Assembly (NCBI GenBank): GCA_004562915.1
Contig: SFQZ01000003.1
Location: 25,244 to 89,243, forward strand
From: a bacterium
Lineage (GTDB): Bacteria; Bacillota_A; Clostridia; Lachnospirales; Lachnospiraceae
Length of the DNA stretch: 64,000 nt
Direction: 5' to 3'
Positions 43,675 to 53,577 of this stretch are shown here, in pieces; positions within the stretch are counted from its first letter, which is position 1, and every line of letters begins with the position of its first letter. The position numbers were made by a program, and so were the translations under genes. The notes beneath the pieces were generated by a model. The model made no database searches and was not told the origin of the DNA. It saw nothing but the letters and a program-made list of their open reading frames with translations.

Positions 43675-45921
43675 TCAATCACATTTTTTAATCTTGTTCA
43701 GCATGACATTTACACCCAGCATCTCTTCTTTTGTCAACACTTTCCCGGCAGTACCTGCCATATTCAGGAGGCGAAGTACGGTAAAACTTCCCAACATTTT
43801 CATCATGGCTTCATTGATCACCATTCCGCTTTCCTGTTTTCCATCTCCCTGAGCGCCCATGGCCCCTGCCATCATCTGCATGAACATGGCTTTTCCTTCT
43901 TCGGATTTCATAATATCTTCCACGGTATCATTCAGTGAATAATACCCTTCCGGCTCTGTGATATCAAACCAGTTCAGGACAGCACCTTTTTCTTTCAAAC
44001 GGTATTCCTCATTGAACACTTCAACTTTACGGATCTTGCTTTCGTCCCTGCAGTCACCTGCAACAGCTACAAGAGTTGATTCTCCCACATTCGGAACCAT
44101 GAAGTAGAAGAAATGTTCCGGGCTGGTCTGTCTACCAAGGCTCTTTCCATTTACAAACAATTCGACTTCCGGAAGATTGGAGTAAACCGTAACTTTTGTC
44201 TCTTCTTCCACACGGTCTACATAACGTTTTCCGCAAATGTGTACAAACGGATCATCCGACAGCCATGCTTTGTATGCATAGAAAGAATCTTTCTTATATT
44301 TTCTGTCAAAGGTCATGAGTCCCTTGTGATTCTGTCCGTTTTCTCCGCCTTCATTTCTTGCATCCGCACCAAAATCAAACATATTCCATACATGGGTAGC
44401 CCACAGATATGGTCTGGTGAAAAGTTGTTTGATCAGTTCTTCATGGTAATATGCCTGGTATTCTTCTGTATAATCACCCTGTTTCGGATCAGAAGTATGC
44501 CAGTTCAGAGCTTCACATCCATATTCACTCATACCAATCGGGATATTCGGGAACTCTTTATGGAACTTATCAAGCCACGGACCATTCATGGATGTATTGC
44601 CGCCGTACCATCCGAAATAATGGTTATAAGAAACCGTATCCGGAATCTGAATGTACGGATCATGAATATCACACATGGAAACAACAGCCATCGTTGTCAG
44701 TCTGGTTTTGTCCATCTCGTGTGCCAGATCATTCAGAATATTATGGTTTTCCAGCAGATCCGGTGTAGAACTTCCGGACATGGTGATCTCGTTGGACAGA
44801 CCCCAAACTACGATACTCGGATGATTGTAATTCTGTGTGATCAGCTCTTTCATCTGAGAAACAGTATTCTCCCGTCCTGTGTCCATATGATCAGAGATGT
44901 AAGGAATCTCTGCCCAGATTACAAGACCTTTCTCATCACACAGATCATAGAAATACTGATCATGCTGATAATGTGCCAGACGAATTGTTGTTGCACCCAC
45001 CTCACAGATCAGCTCGATATCTTCTCTGTGATGTTCCGGAAGCAATGCATTGCCCAGACCCCAGCGATCCTGATGGCGGGATACCCCACGGAGAGGATAG
45101 CTTTCTCCATTCAGGATAAATCCTTTCTCAGGATCGATTTCATAAGTACGACAGCCAAAACGCGTGCTGACAGCATCCAGAATTTCCTCACCGTCTTTCA
45201 GAGCAGCTTCTGCGGTATAAAGATAGGGATCTTTTTTTCCATTCCACAGATGTACCTGAGGAATCGTAAGTACTTCTGCCGTATCATCTGCTGCTTTTTC
45301 CACTTCCGTAACCACATTTCCATCCTGATCCTTCACTGTATAAACCAGTGTCTGTCCCTCTTTTGCATTGGTCAGGAAAACTTCCACACCTACTTTTGCA
45401 TCGCTTCCGTCAATCTCCGGAGACACTTTGATGCCGGGACCTCCATAATAATCCAGATCAAAGTGAGAATCATTCACTGCGATCAGGTTCACGTCCCGGT
45501 AAAGTCCACCATAAAAAGTAAAGTCGGCAGTCTGAGGATATACCGTTCTGTTGGGGCTGTTGTCCACTGCAATCACCAGAAGATTTTTATCTTCCAGAGA
45601 ATCTGTCAGATTCACACGCCATGTGGAATATCCACCGTCATGATGAGCCAGCTTTTTACCATTCAGATACACATCTGCGGAAGAATTTGCTCCGCGGATT
45701 TCCAGATAATACTGCGCATTTACAGGCAGTTCACTTTTTTCAATTTCTTTTGCATAATAGCAGGTTCCGCGATAATAATCGGAACCGCCATCCTGTCCGT
45801 CAATCGCATTCCAGCAGTGCGGAAGATTAACCCAATACCATCTCTGCGGCATAACCTCCGGCACCTGATCCGCCTCTTTGGAAAAAGCCCATTTAGTGTT
45901 CAGATTCAGCACTTCTCTCAT
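43675..45921 (-). CDS. GH2 beta-glycosidase (beta-galactosidase-like) with Met-rich C-terminal module
   Basis: 748 aa, cytoplasmic (no signal peptide). Jelly-roll sugar-binding domain (1-180), immunoglobulin-like domain (about 185-280), TIM barrel (about 280-580) with acid/base Glu in VVWGLSNEITMSG and nucleophile Glu in IGMSEYGCEALNW. A DUF4982-like beta domain follows (to about 665). The last 75 residues are an acidic/Met-rich helical module ending TKEEMLGVNVMLNKIKKC, seen on other clostridial glycosidases; its role is not known. Substrate (galactoside, glucuronide or other) is not fixed. Last gene of the ABC/YesMN sugar operon. Confidence 0.88.
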   Translation of the reverse strand: MREVLNLNTKWAFSKEADQVPEVMPQRWYWVNLPHCWNAIDGQDGGSDYYRGTCYYAKEIEKSELPVNAQYYLEIRGANSSADVYLNGKKLAHHDGGYSTWRVNLTDSLEDKNLLVIAVDNSPNRTVYPQTADFTFYGGLYRDVNLIAVNDSHFDLDYYGGPGIKVSPEIDGSDAKVGVEVFLTNAKEGQTLVYTVKDQDGNVVTEVEKAADDTAEVLTIPQVHLWNGKKDPYLYTAEAALKDGEEILDAVSTRFGCRTYEIDPEKGFILNGESYPLRGVSRHQDRWGLGNALLPEHHREDIELICEVGATTIRLAHYQHDQYFYDLCDEKGLVIWAEIPYISDHMDTGRENTVSQMKELITQNYNHPSIVVWGLSNEITMSGSSTPDLLENHNILNDLAHEMDKTRLTTMAVVSMCDIHDPYIQIPDTVSYNHYFGWYGGNTSMNGPWLDKFHKEFPNIPIGMSEYGCEALNWHTSDPKQGDYTEEYQAYYHEELIKQLFTRPYLWATHVWNMFDFGADARNEGGENGQNHKGLMTFDRKYKKDSFYAYKAWLSDDPFVHICGKRYVDRVEEETKVTVYSNLPEVELFVNGKSLGRQTSPEHFFYFMVPNVGESTLVAVAGDCRDESKIRKVEVFNEEYRLKEKGAVLNWFDITEPEGYYSLNDTVEDIMKSEEGKAMFMQMMAGAMGAQGDGKQESGMVINEAMMKMLGSFTVLRLLNMAGTAGKVLTKEEMLGVNVMLNKIKKCD

Positions 45922-46064
45922 TTATGAATTCCTCCTGTACGTGATTGTTGGTATCAATACGCTTCTGTATGGTTTTATCTTATCATAAATGCTATTCATT
46001 TTAACCAGACATTTTTTGGAAATAATCGTTCTATTTTTATTATTTTCCTGACAGCTCTGCAATT

Positions 46065-46217
46065 CTAATGCTCCAGAATAAATTTTATCATCTCGTCAAT
46101 ACAATCTTCACACTGAGAATATACTCCGGTATTGTCAAAAAACGCATGGCCAAATCCTTTATAAAGCACTGCTGTGGTATCCACTCCGAACTTACGTAGT
46201 CTAACGGCATATCCCAT
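46065..46217 (-). pseudogene. C-terminal remnant of an alpha/beta-hydrolase (acetyl-esterase-like)
   Basis: 50 codons reading GYAVRLRKFGVDTTAVLYKG then FGHAFFDNTG and EMIKFILEH before a stop. This is the usual end of acetyl-esterase/BD-FAE-type hydrolases, including the catalytic His (GHAFF). The nucleophile and oxyanion part are absent. It lies between the GH2 gene and the decayed UroD-like gene, so the operon has lost an esterase, probably one that deacetylated the imported sugar. Confidence 0.65.
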
Positions 46218-46240
46218 GTATAGGGATTCAAATAATCATT

Positions 46241-47315
46241 TTACTCTGTCAATTCTCTTACAATATCCACTGCCCGTTTTAACTTATCCAGATTCCCATG
46301 CAATTTGTAAATATCACGGAAAATATATTCTGTGTGACATTCTTTTGTCAGATCCACTGTATGTCGTATGTAATCCCGGAAAGCATCTTCATCAAACTCT
46401 TTTTTAATTCCCAGAAAATTCGGCGACGGTTTTCTGGAATATATTACATTGGCACCGGAAAGACGCTCTGCCATTATTTCTTCATTACACCATGGCGAAA
46501 TAGACACTTTCCTGACTGTTCATATGTCCCCACAGATGACGGGACAGCACTTTTCCCTGGTAATCCGCTCACGGAAGCTCTTTCGAAAAGCAATAGCTGC
46601 CACTTCCCATATAATCATTACCATTATTGAGGAACAAAACCCCCTGCTCTTCTTCCCAGCGAAGGAAACGAATCATCTCATTCACCAGTTTGTCCATCAA
46701 CTGATGGAATGCATCCTCTTCTGTCACCATGGAACAGAACATATTTTCCATTCCCATCAGCCATACTACTTTCTCTGTGAGAGAAAATTCCCACTGGTTG
46801 ATACGATTCTCCGGTCTTACCTGAAGAATATCCCCCAGTACTTCCTGCGCCAGCTCCAGTCTTCTCGTGGTTTCTTTTTTATTATAGCTGAACACAGAAT
46901 CTTTCAGGATATCCATATCTTCTTCCAGACATTCCATCACAGGTTCAATATGATATCCAATTCCGTCCGATGCAAACTGCTTCTTCATTTCCACATCAAA
47001 CAATTTATTTTCAATCTGAACATCCACTTTAAATTCTTCTGTGACCACCTTGTCATCCTGAAAAATCTGCTGCGGCAGTATGGTCTGCAAAATCTGTTTC
47101 TCCATTCTCCGGGCATCCGGATCCTGGCACTGCAGGGGAGGCAGGATTTCATCCAGAAATGTCTCTTCCTCCATCACGATCATAGATCTGGGACCTTTAA
47201 GTTTGTTATGTAAGTACCATATTTTCTTCCGTTCTTCCATCGCAGGCAGCTGTGCCATCTCCCGTTGTTTTTCTGCCAGTGTTCTTAAATAATTCCGCTC
47301 TTTTTCTGTTATCAT
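46241..47315 (-). pseudogene. Decayed uroporphyrinogen-decarboxylase-like gene
   Basis: A frame beginning MITEKERNYLRTLAEKQREM (ATG 47315, overlapping the upstream stop as ATGA) runs 248 residues to a TGA at 46569. In the same frame past that TGA the sequence still reads ADYQGKVLSRHLWGHMNSQE, and then continues in another frame as SISPWCNEEIMAERL through to VRELTE at 46241. There are thus two lesions: a nonsense codon, and a frame change at 46500-46510. The second looks like a deletion joining two similar SVxISP / KVSISPW positions of the family, removing about 65 residues including a cofactor-site Cys-rich region. The partner gene upstream is intact. Confidence 0.75.
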
Positions 47316-48379
47316 AATCTGCTCCATTTCTCAGCCATTTTTAACAAGTCTTTGGCTTCTTCTTCTGATCTGGCATCAATCACATACCTCAGCCCTTCCG
47401 GACGAAGCTCTTTCAACATAATTTCCAGTTCTTCCGGCATTACATCAATCTGTACACACTTTCCGGCATCCTGGATTTTCTTAATTTCCGGTATCCAATG
47501 AGAGGCTGTGGGGTTTCCTGCTCCATATACCCACTGAATTCCATTCAGAGACGGTATCTTCAAAAGCCTGTCCAGATGCTTAAGCGCATCCGGTCCATCC
47601 AGATGATACATACTGGCATCCAGATATTCTATCTCCTTTTCAATCTCCTCCACTAAAAGTTCTTCATACATGCTCTCTGATATCATGCAGGAAAAATCAC
47701 AGCTGACAGGATACCATCTCTGTGGATGCCAGATTCCCATCCAACAGGTGCTTCCTTTCTGATATCTTGTTGTAATCTGGTATAATTCTTCATATATTTC
47801 CTGGAAACCCGGCAGCAGATTCATCACTCCTGACTGAATAAATTCCGGATAATCCAAAGTATCAAAACACAATGTCTGAGGACCGCGCATAGAAACCAGT
47901 GCATCTCCGCCCGGATGAAGATCTGTGATTCCAACAAAATACTTATCTTTTCCATCTTCTACAGCAGCATTGGTCAGCTCCAGCATTTTTTTATAATATT
48001 CATTGGTTTTGTCCATCACAAACCCCTGAAATTCTTCTACCTGTTCATCTTTCATCCATGGAACTGCCCAGCTGGTATTTTCTCCAAAATTAATCTCCGT
48101 TCCGTAACAGGCTGCAAAGAAATCCGGTCCCAGATCTGGGTTGAAAGCCGGAAATGCCTCTCCCACATAACAGGTGTTCTGCATTTTCCAGTTTGCCTGT
48201 TTCAGTACATATTCGGTATCCATCCACCGTTCTTTTAGTGTTGCATGCTGAGAAATCGGGGGCTGTTCCCCGTCTTTTTTGGGAGCTGTAATACACAACA
48301 ATGGTCTGTCGTGATTTTCTCTTGCCCAGAATTCTAAATACCTTTTTTGTTTTTTCTCCCAGTCTTCACAATATAACAT
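47312..48379 (-). CDS. Uroporphyrinogen-decarboxylase-like protein of a sugar operon
   Basis: 355 aa. TIM-barrel protein of the URO-D/MtaA-like superfamily: GITDLHPGGDALVSMRGPQTLCFD, MYHLDGPDALKHLDRLLKIP and IQIDVMPEELEIMLKELRPEGLRYV mark the barrel. No haem or corrinoid genes are nearby; it lies between a YesN regulator and a decayed paralogue in a sugar-uptake operon. Members in this setting are of unknown activity. A role in sugar breakdown is suggested by the neighbours alone. Starts 12 nt after the regulator gene. Confidence 0.72.
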   Translation of the reverse strand: MLYCEDWEKKQKRYLEFWARENHDRPLLCITAPKKDGEQPPISQHATLKERWMDTEYVLKQANWKMQNTCYVGEAFPAFNPDLGPDFFAACYGTEINFGENTSWAVPWMKDEQVEEFQGFVMDKTNEYYKKMLELTNAAVEDGKDKYFVGITDLHPGGDALVSMRGPQTLCFDTLDYPEFIQSGVMNLLPGFQEIYEELYQITTRYQKGSTCWMGIWHPQRWYPVSCDFSCMISESMYEELLVEEIEKEIEYLDASMYHLDGPDALKHLDRLLKIPSLNGIQWVYGAGNPTASHWIPEIKKIQDAGKCVQIDVMPEELEIMLKELRPEGLRYVIDARSEEEAKDLLKMAEKWSRL

Positions 48380-48391
48380 AATCTGCCTCCT

Positions 48392-49921
48392 TTAAATCTC
48401 TCGTTTTTGATATTCCGAAGGGGAACATCCACAGAACAATTTGAACCGTTTACTAAAGTAATACTGGTCACAATATCCTGTCAGTTCCGCTACTTCACTG
48501 TTTTTATAGGTTCCCTCTGCCAGCAGTTCTCTTGCTTTCTCTATCCGTATCTCTTCCAGACGCTGGATAATGGTTTTTCCTGTCTGCATCTTAAAGACAC
48601 GTCGGATATAACTATTTTCAAAATACAGATGCTCCGCAATCCGATTGACAGACAAAGACTTTTCTGCATAATGCTGATGTAAATACTGCTCAATTTTTGC
48701 CACCAAAATTTCTTTTTTACTTCCCACACGCACATTCATGCAGTCGCTGAATGCTTCATAAACATAATTCCTTACAATATCCAACATCTGCTGCGTGGTA
48801 GAACACATACCAATTTCTGAAACCAGATTCGCCTGCGTTCCTATCATATCCGTAAGATTATTCTCTTCATTATAATGGTAGTATCCATAAATACCCGTCA
48901 CCAGAGAATAATAAGTAGCAATCACGTACTGAAAAGAAAACATCTGATTTTTAGAGAGCGCAAACATTTTCTCAATCATCTGATCCACTTTATCATATTC
49001 TTTCATTTCAAATGCCTTGATCAGAAGATTCACATCACTGGTATTCATAAGCGTGATCTCCGAATGAAGCTGCTGTACATCCTCAAAACAGTTCACAGGA
49101 CCTACCAACTTCACTCTGTTTTCTCTGACCATCTGGGCATCCTGATAGGTTTTTTGCAGATTCTCAATTCCATCTACCACATTTCCGACTGCAATCCATT
49201 CAAATTCTTCTTCCGGATGTTCACGGAAAATCTTTTGGTATTGGCGCTTTATTTCTTTGATGGAAACCTGCTCTCCCATCATCGTATGGATGATAATGCC
49301 GCATCCTTTCTGATTTCCAAGAAAATAGCTCTCCATATTATATGGCATAAAATAATTTCCCAGAAGGCTGCGGAAGCTTTCTCGCTCACAGAAAAGAACC
49401 TCTCTCTTTTTCCGGAACAATACGGCAAGATATCTATGACTGGAGATGATCTCTTCCATTTGTTCTCTCTCCATACCGGACATTTCGGAATCCAGAATTC
49501 CTTTTAAAAAAGTTTCCTGCTGCTTTTTCTCGTATTCACGCTCTTTTTGGATCTCTTCCATACATCTCTTCAAAGTCTTTGACAATTCTTCTTCATCAAA
49601 CGGTTTCAGTAGATAATCAAATACGTTTAGCTTAATTGCCCGATGCGCAAAAGAAAATTCATTGAACGCCGTCATAATGATTACTTTTGCTCCACATTTC
49701 TTTTCTCTCAGCGCCGCACAGGCTTCCAGACCATCCATCTGAGACATATTGATATCCATAAACACAATATCCGGTTTCCGGTCTTCCACCATACGGATTG
49801 CTTCTTCTCCATTTTGAGCGCAGCCGCATATTTCACAACCCAGAATTTCCCAGTCTATCATTTTCTGCAGATATTGGAGATAAATCAGTTCATCATCCAC
49901 AAGCAATACTTGATATTTCAA
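48392..49921 (-). CDS. YesN-type AraC-family response regulator
   Basis: 509 aa from a TTG at 49921, 2 nt past the kinase stop. Receiver domain (1-120) with phospho-Asp in PDIVFMDINMSQMDG and Lys in YLLKPFD; a middle region (about 130-400) without a clear fold; and two AraC helix-turn-helix motifs at the C-terminus (SVNRIAEHLYFENSYIRRVF and GYCDQYYFSKRFKLFCGCSP). It should activate the sugar operon in response to its kinase. Encoded between its kinase and the UroD-like gene, so it is autoregulated if it acts on the binding-protein promoter. Confidence 0.92.
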   Translation of the reverse strand: MKYQVLLVDDELIYLQYLQKMIDWEILGCEICGCAQNGEEAIRMVEDRKPDIVFMDINMSQMDGLEACAALREKKCGAKVIIMTAFNEFSFAHRAIKLNVFDYLLKPFDEEELSKTLKRCMEEIQKEREYEKKQQETFLKGILDSEMSGMEREQMEEIISSHRYLAVLFRKKREVLFCERESFRSLLGNYFMPYNMESYFLGNQKGCGIIIHTMMGEQVSIKEIKRQYQKIFREHPEEEFEWIAVGNVVDGIENLQKTYQDAQMVRENRVKLVGPVNCFEDVQQLHSEITLMNTSDVNLLIKAFEMKEYDKVDQMIEKMFALSKNQMFSFQYVIATYYSLVTGIYGYYHYNEENNLTDMIGTQANLVSEIGMCSTTQQMLDIVRNYVYEAFSDCMNVRVGSKKEILVAKIEQYLHQHYAEKSLSVNRIAEHLYFENSYIRRVFKMQTGKTIIQRLEEIRIEKARELLAEGTYKNSEVAELTGYCDQYYFSKRFKLFCGCSPSEYQKREI

Positions 49922-49923
49922 AT

Positions 49924-51726
49924 TTACCCATCCTTCCTCAGATTGACAGTCAGAACAATGCAGGTTCCCATCACTGTTTTACTCAGTTCCATTTTTGCAT
50001 TTTCTCCATAAAATAACCTTAGCCTTTCAGCTACGCTCTTCATGCCAAAACTTTCTCTGTCCGTACTTTTTCTTTTTCCACTGAGAATATCCTCAAACAT
50101 TTCTTCTGTCATACCAATTCCATCATCGGTAATAGAAATTGTAACTTCATCGTTACAGAATTCCCCCATAATCAGGATATGACCTTTTCTTCCGCATGGT
50201 TTAATTCCATGGTAAATCGCATTTTCCACCAGCGGCTGCAGTGTCATCTTCGGGATTCTGAACTCATATAATTCTTCATCCACAGAAATTGAATAACTGA
50301 TCAATTCACTGTAACGCACCGACTGAATATCCAGATATTTTTCTACTGCATCCAGTTCTTCTGAAAAACTGATCCATTCATCCCCATGATTCAAAACCAG
50401 ACGATAATATCCTGCCAGCTGTTTGATTACATAATTCGCTTCCCGATGCATTCTCATACTATTCAGACAAAATGCGGTATCCAGCGTATTATACAGGAAA
50501 TGCGGTTTGATCTGCATCTGGAGTAAAGCCAGTTCCAACTGCCTTTTTTCTTTTTCGTCCTGTGCGATCTTCTGAACCAGGCTGCTGTTCGTATCTACCA
50601 TTTGATTAAAACTGGAAATCAGCGTACCAACTTCATCGCGGCTTTCCGGCTCTTCAATCTTTTCAATCAGATTTTCCCCGGTCTTTCTCATGTGTTCCGC
50701 CAACACCACTACGGGATTCATAATCCTGCGGAGCATTATCATCATCACAAAGCCAAAACCAATCATCAACACGATACTTATTGCTACGATGTTTGCTGTA
50801 ATAATACTCAAACCTTTTTTACCAGCATCCAAATCAAGAACAGAAATGACTGTCCACCCCTGAGAAGTCTGATATTCTCTGATGTAGCTATCAGGATCCT
50901 GTTCCTTTTTTGCTAAAAGTTCCCGGTATACTTCTTCAGATCTCTGTAATATCTGTTCTTCGTCCATTTCCTGATATACCTGCTCAACCACTTCTCTTTG
51001 ATCGGAGGATATAAACTGTCTTCTGTCATTAAAAATATAGATTTGAGATGGATTATCTGTTTTTTTATTCTGATAGCTGTTATAAAATACGTTTTCATTT
51101 ATCTTCAATAAAACATATCCAATCTGAGAATTATCTTTCGTATCGTTCAATACTTTTAAATAATAAACTGCAGCTTCTCCGCCTTCGCAATCGCAATATA
51201 TGTTATGTACATCCGTATGATTGAACTCAAATGGACAGCAACACCACATCCCAAGGCTGTCCACATTGGTATTTCTGAAACTTTCTACCATTTCCATATT
51301 CCCTGACGTTGCATAGAAATTCCGATTCTTCTCTTTCGTGTAGAGTTCGCCGTTATTATATAAAACATATATCTCACTAACATCCGGATAAAGGATAAAA
51401 TTATTATCTATGATACCAAGAACCTTGTCTTTTATTTTCTGATTATAGTTTTCCGGATAACTGACAAGTGCTTCTTTTCCCCCTATCGATATATTCAGGT
51501 TAATTATGATATTATTGCAGCAGCTTTCCACATTCTGTGATATTCTCTCTATCTGGTTGACGATCAACTCATCTTCATAGTAACTCCGCTGTGTCAACTC
51601 TTTATAAATCTGTTTCTTGTAAACATTGCGGAGAATCAGAATGACACAAAAGAGAAATATCAGAAAACATCCCATAAACAAATAACTTATCTTTTTTCGA
51701 ATAGACATATCCCTGATTCTTTTCAT
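49924..51726 (-). CDS. YesM-type sensor histidine kinase
   Basis: 600 aa from the ATG at 51726 (AGGAAAG before it). One membrane segment near the N-terminus (SYLFMGCFLIFLFCVILIL), a large extracellular sensor domain (about 40-300), a second segment (ITANIVAISIVLMIGFGFVMMIML), HAMP, then His_kinase (LQMQIKPHFLYNTLDTAF with phospho-His) and HATPase (PLVENAIYHGIKPCG, ITDDGIGM). This class senses sugars, often with the help of a binding protein. Partner of the YesN-like regulator directly downstream. Confidence 0.92.
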   Translation of the reverse strand: MKRIRDMSIRKKISYLFMGCFLIFLFCVILILRNVYKKQIYKELTQRSYYEDELIVNQIERISQNVESCCNNIIINLNISIGGKEALVSYPENYNQKIKDKVLGIIDNNFILYPDVSEIYVLYNNGELYTKEKNRNFYATSGNMEMVESFRNTNVDSLGMWCCCPFEFNHTDVHNIYCDCEGGEAAVYYLKVLNDTKDNSQIGYVLLKINENVFYNSYQNKKTDNPSQIYIFNDRRQFISSDQREVVEQVYQEMDEEQILQRSEEVYRELLAKKEQDPDSYIREYQTSQGWTVISVLDLDAGKKGLSIITANIVAISIVLMIGFGFVMMIMLRRIMNPVVVLAEHMRKTGENLIEKIEEPESRDEVGTLISSFNQMVDTNSSLVQKIAQDEKEKRQLELALLQMQIKPHFLYNTLDTAFCLNSMRMHREANYVIKQLAGYYRLVLNHGDEWISFSEELDAVEKYLDIQSVRYSELISYSISVDEELYEFRIPKMTLQPLVENAIYHGIKPCGRKGHILIMGEFCNDEVTISITDDGIGMTEEMFEDILSGKRKSTDRESFGMKSVAERLRLFYGENAKMELSKTVMGTCIVLTVNLRKDG

Positions 51727-51772
51727 ATGCTTTCCTACTTTCCAATATTTCTCACATTGTATCATATCACCT

Positions 51773-52603
51773 TTAGTTTTTCATACCGGAATATGTCATG
51801 GCATCACTGACCTGATTACTGAAAAACAGATACAGAACGATAACCGGAAGACTGGCGATCACCAGAGCCGCTCCTACAGGTCCCCAATCAGTAGAAAACA
51901 TACCATAGAAACCTGCTAGTCCCAAAGGCAATGTTTTCAGTTCATCTTTTGTGATAAGTATAAGGGCCAAACTGAATTCATTCCAGTGAGACATAAACTG
52001 ATAAATAATCAAAACAGCAATAATCGATTTGAGCTGCGGCAATATAATACTGAAATACGTACGGAAGAATCCAGCCCCTTCAATATATGCCGATTCTTCA
52101 AATTCCATAGGAAGGCTCCTGTAAAATCCGTACAATACCATAACTGCAAAAGGAAAACTAAGCGCCACATACGGTACAATCAATGACCATCTGGTATTGC
52201 TCAGATGAAGATTTTTTACCATAACTACCAGAGGTGTCATTACGGCCTGTATGGGAATAAACATTCCCGCCATAACCAACGTATGAAGGAAACGAGTAGT
52301 TCTGGTCCGCACTCTCGCCACCACATAAGTAAACATAAGACAAAAAAGAATTCCCAGAAACATAGCTGCGATTGATACTATTAAGCTGTTCTTAAAATAC
52401 TGAAGAATATTAAACTGTGAAACCGCTTTTTGATAATTCGACCATTGTGCCTCTAAAGGAGGACCAAAAGGATTGGTGACAAATATCTCTTCATTACTTT
52501 TCAGCGAATAAAATACCATCCAGATCATGGGATACAGGCAGATAATCCCGTACAAAACCATAACTGCAAAAACCAGGATTCTTGATACGGTCCATTTTTT
52601 CAT
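51773..52603 (-). CDS. Sugar ABC transporter permease (MalG type)
   Basis: 276 aa from the ATG at 52603, with GGTGGGAGAAG immediately upstream; a longer frame to 52636 overlaps the previous gene. Six membrane segments and the ATPase-contact EAA loop in EFEESAYIEGAGFFRTYFSIILPQ. No ATPase gene is in the operon; a shared MsmK-like ATPase elsewhere is expected for this class. Pairs with the permease directly upstream. Confidence 0.9.
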   Translation of the reverse strand: MKKWTVSRILVFAVMVLYGIICLYPMIWMVFYSLKSNEEIFVTNPFGPPLEAQWSNYQKAVSQFNILQYFKNSLIVSIAAMFLGILFCLMFTYVVARVRTRTTRFLHTLVMAGMFIPIQAVMTPLVVMVKNLHLSNTRWSLIVPYVALSFPFAVMVLYGFYRSLPMEFEESAYIEGAGFFRTYFSIILPQLKSIIAVLIIYQFMSHWNEFSLALILITKDELKTLPLGLAGFYGMFSTDWGPVGAALVIASLPVIVLYLFFSNQVSDAMTYSGMKN

Positions 52604-52619
52604 CTTCTTCTCCCACCTT

Positions 52620-53504
52620 TCAATATTGTTCATCAAATCTTGCTGTTAATTTATTGATTACAATCATAAGACCAACGCAAAGTACCACAATCACTACTGC
52701 AATCGCACTTCCATATCCATATTTCTGAAGACCAAACAGTGCCTTGTACATCATGATTGGCAGTGTATGGCTGAAATTACCCGGACCACCGGCTGTCATC
52801 AGATAAATCATCTCGAAAGCCCGGAATCCGTAAGTGATACACATTACCACACATACCTTAATCGTCGGAATGGTAAGCGGCAGCGTAATATAGAAAAACT
52901 GTTGTCCCTTGCTTGCCCCGTCAATATAAGCCGCCTCATAGTAAACCTTTGCCACATTCCGCATGGCTGCATAGATGATCAACATATGATATCCCATACC
53001 TTTCCATGCTTCCGCCAATACAATGGCAACAATTCCCTTAATCGGCTCATTCAGCCAGTTCTGACTCCAGTCACTTCCCATAGCTTTCGCAAGCTGATTG
53101 ATCAGACCAAAATCTCCATGATAAATAGAAATCCAAAGCTGCGCCACTACGGAAACTGATAAAAGCACAGGGAAAAAGTAAATATTTCTAAAGAAATTCT
53201 TTGTTTTGAATTCGAAATTAGTTATTACATAAGCAAAAAAAGTGCCCAGCCCCACCTGATATACCGTAAGAATTACAGAATAAAGAATACTGTTTCGTAT
53301 AGAAACTGTCAGATCTCTGGAACGAAACAGCTTTTTATAATTATCCAGCCCGGTAAATACTGCCGTATTTACTCCATCCCAGTCTGTAAAGCTCATCACA
53401 GCTGACTCAATCAACGGAATTACAATGATCACACCGAACAATATCACAACAGGAGCCATAAAAATAATCATGGGTATCTTTTTCTTTTTAAATAAAACAT
53501 TCAT
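52620..53504 (-). CDS. Sugar ABC transporter permease (MalF type)
   Basis: 294 aa, six membrane segments. The EAA loop is in YYEAAYIDGASKGQQFFYITLP. The CUT1-family transporters bring in oligosaccharides. It starts 73 nt after the binding-protein gene, with a strong hairpin between them, and ends 16 nt before the second permease start. Confidence 0.9.
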   Translation of the reverse strand: MNVLFKKKKIPMIIFMAPVVILFGVIIVIPLIESAVMSFTDWDGVNTAVFTGLDNYKKLFRSRDLTVSIRNSILYSVILTVYQVGLGTFFAYVITNFEFKTKNFFRNIYFFPVLLSVSVVAQLWISIYHGDFGLINQLAKAMGSDWSQNWLNEPIKGIVAIVLAEAWKGMGYHMLIIYAAMRNVAKVYYEAAYIDGASKGQQFFYITLPLTIPTIKVCVVMCITYGFRAFEMIYLMTAGGPGNFSHTLPIMMYKALFGLQKYGYGSAIAVVIVVLCVGLMIVINKLTARFDEQY

Positions 53505-53541
53505 CCTTCTACTCCCTTTCCAATATGTAATTTCTGATTAA

Positions 53542-53570
53542 GAAAAGGAGCTTATACAAAGCTCCTTTTC
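53542..53570 (-). terminator. Intercistronic hairpin between binding-protein and permease genes
   Basis: GAAAAGGAGCTT (53542-53553) pairs perfectly with AAGCTCCTTTTC (53559-53570) around a 5-base loop. On the minus strand a short T-rich stretch follows. It likely acts as a partial terminator or 3'-end stabiliser, keeping the binding protein more abundant than the permeases. Confidence 0.75.
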
Positions 53571-53577
53571 TCTTTCA

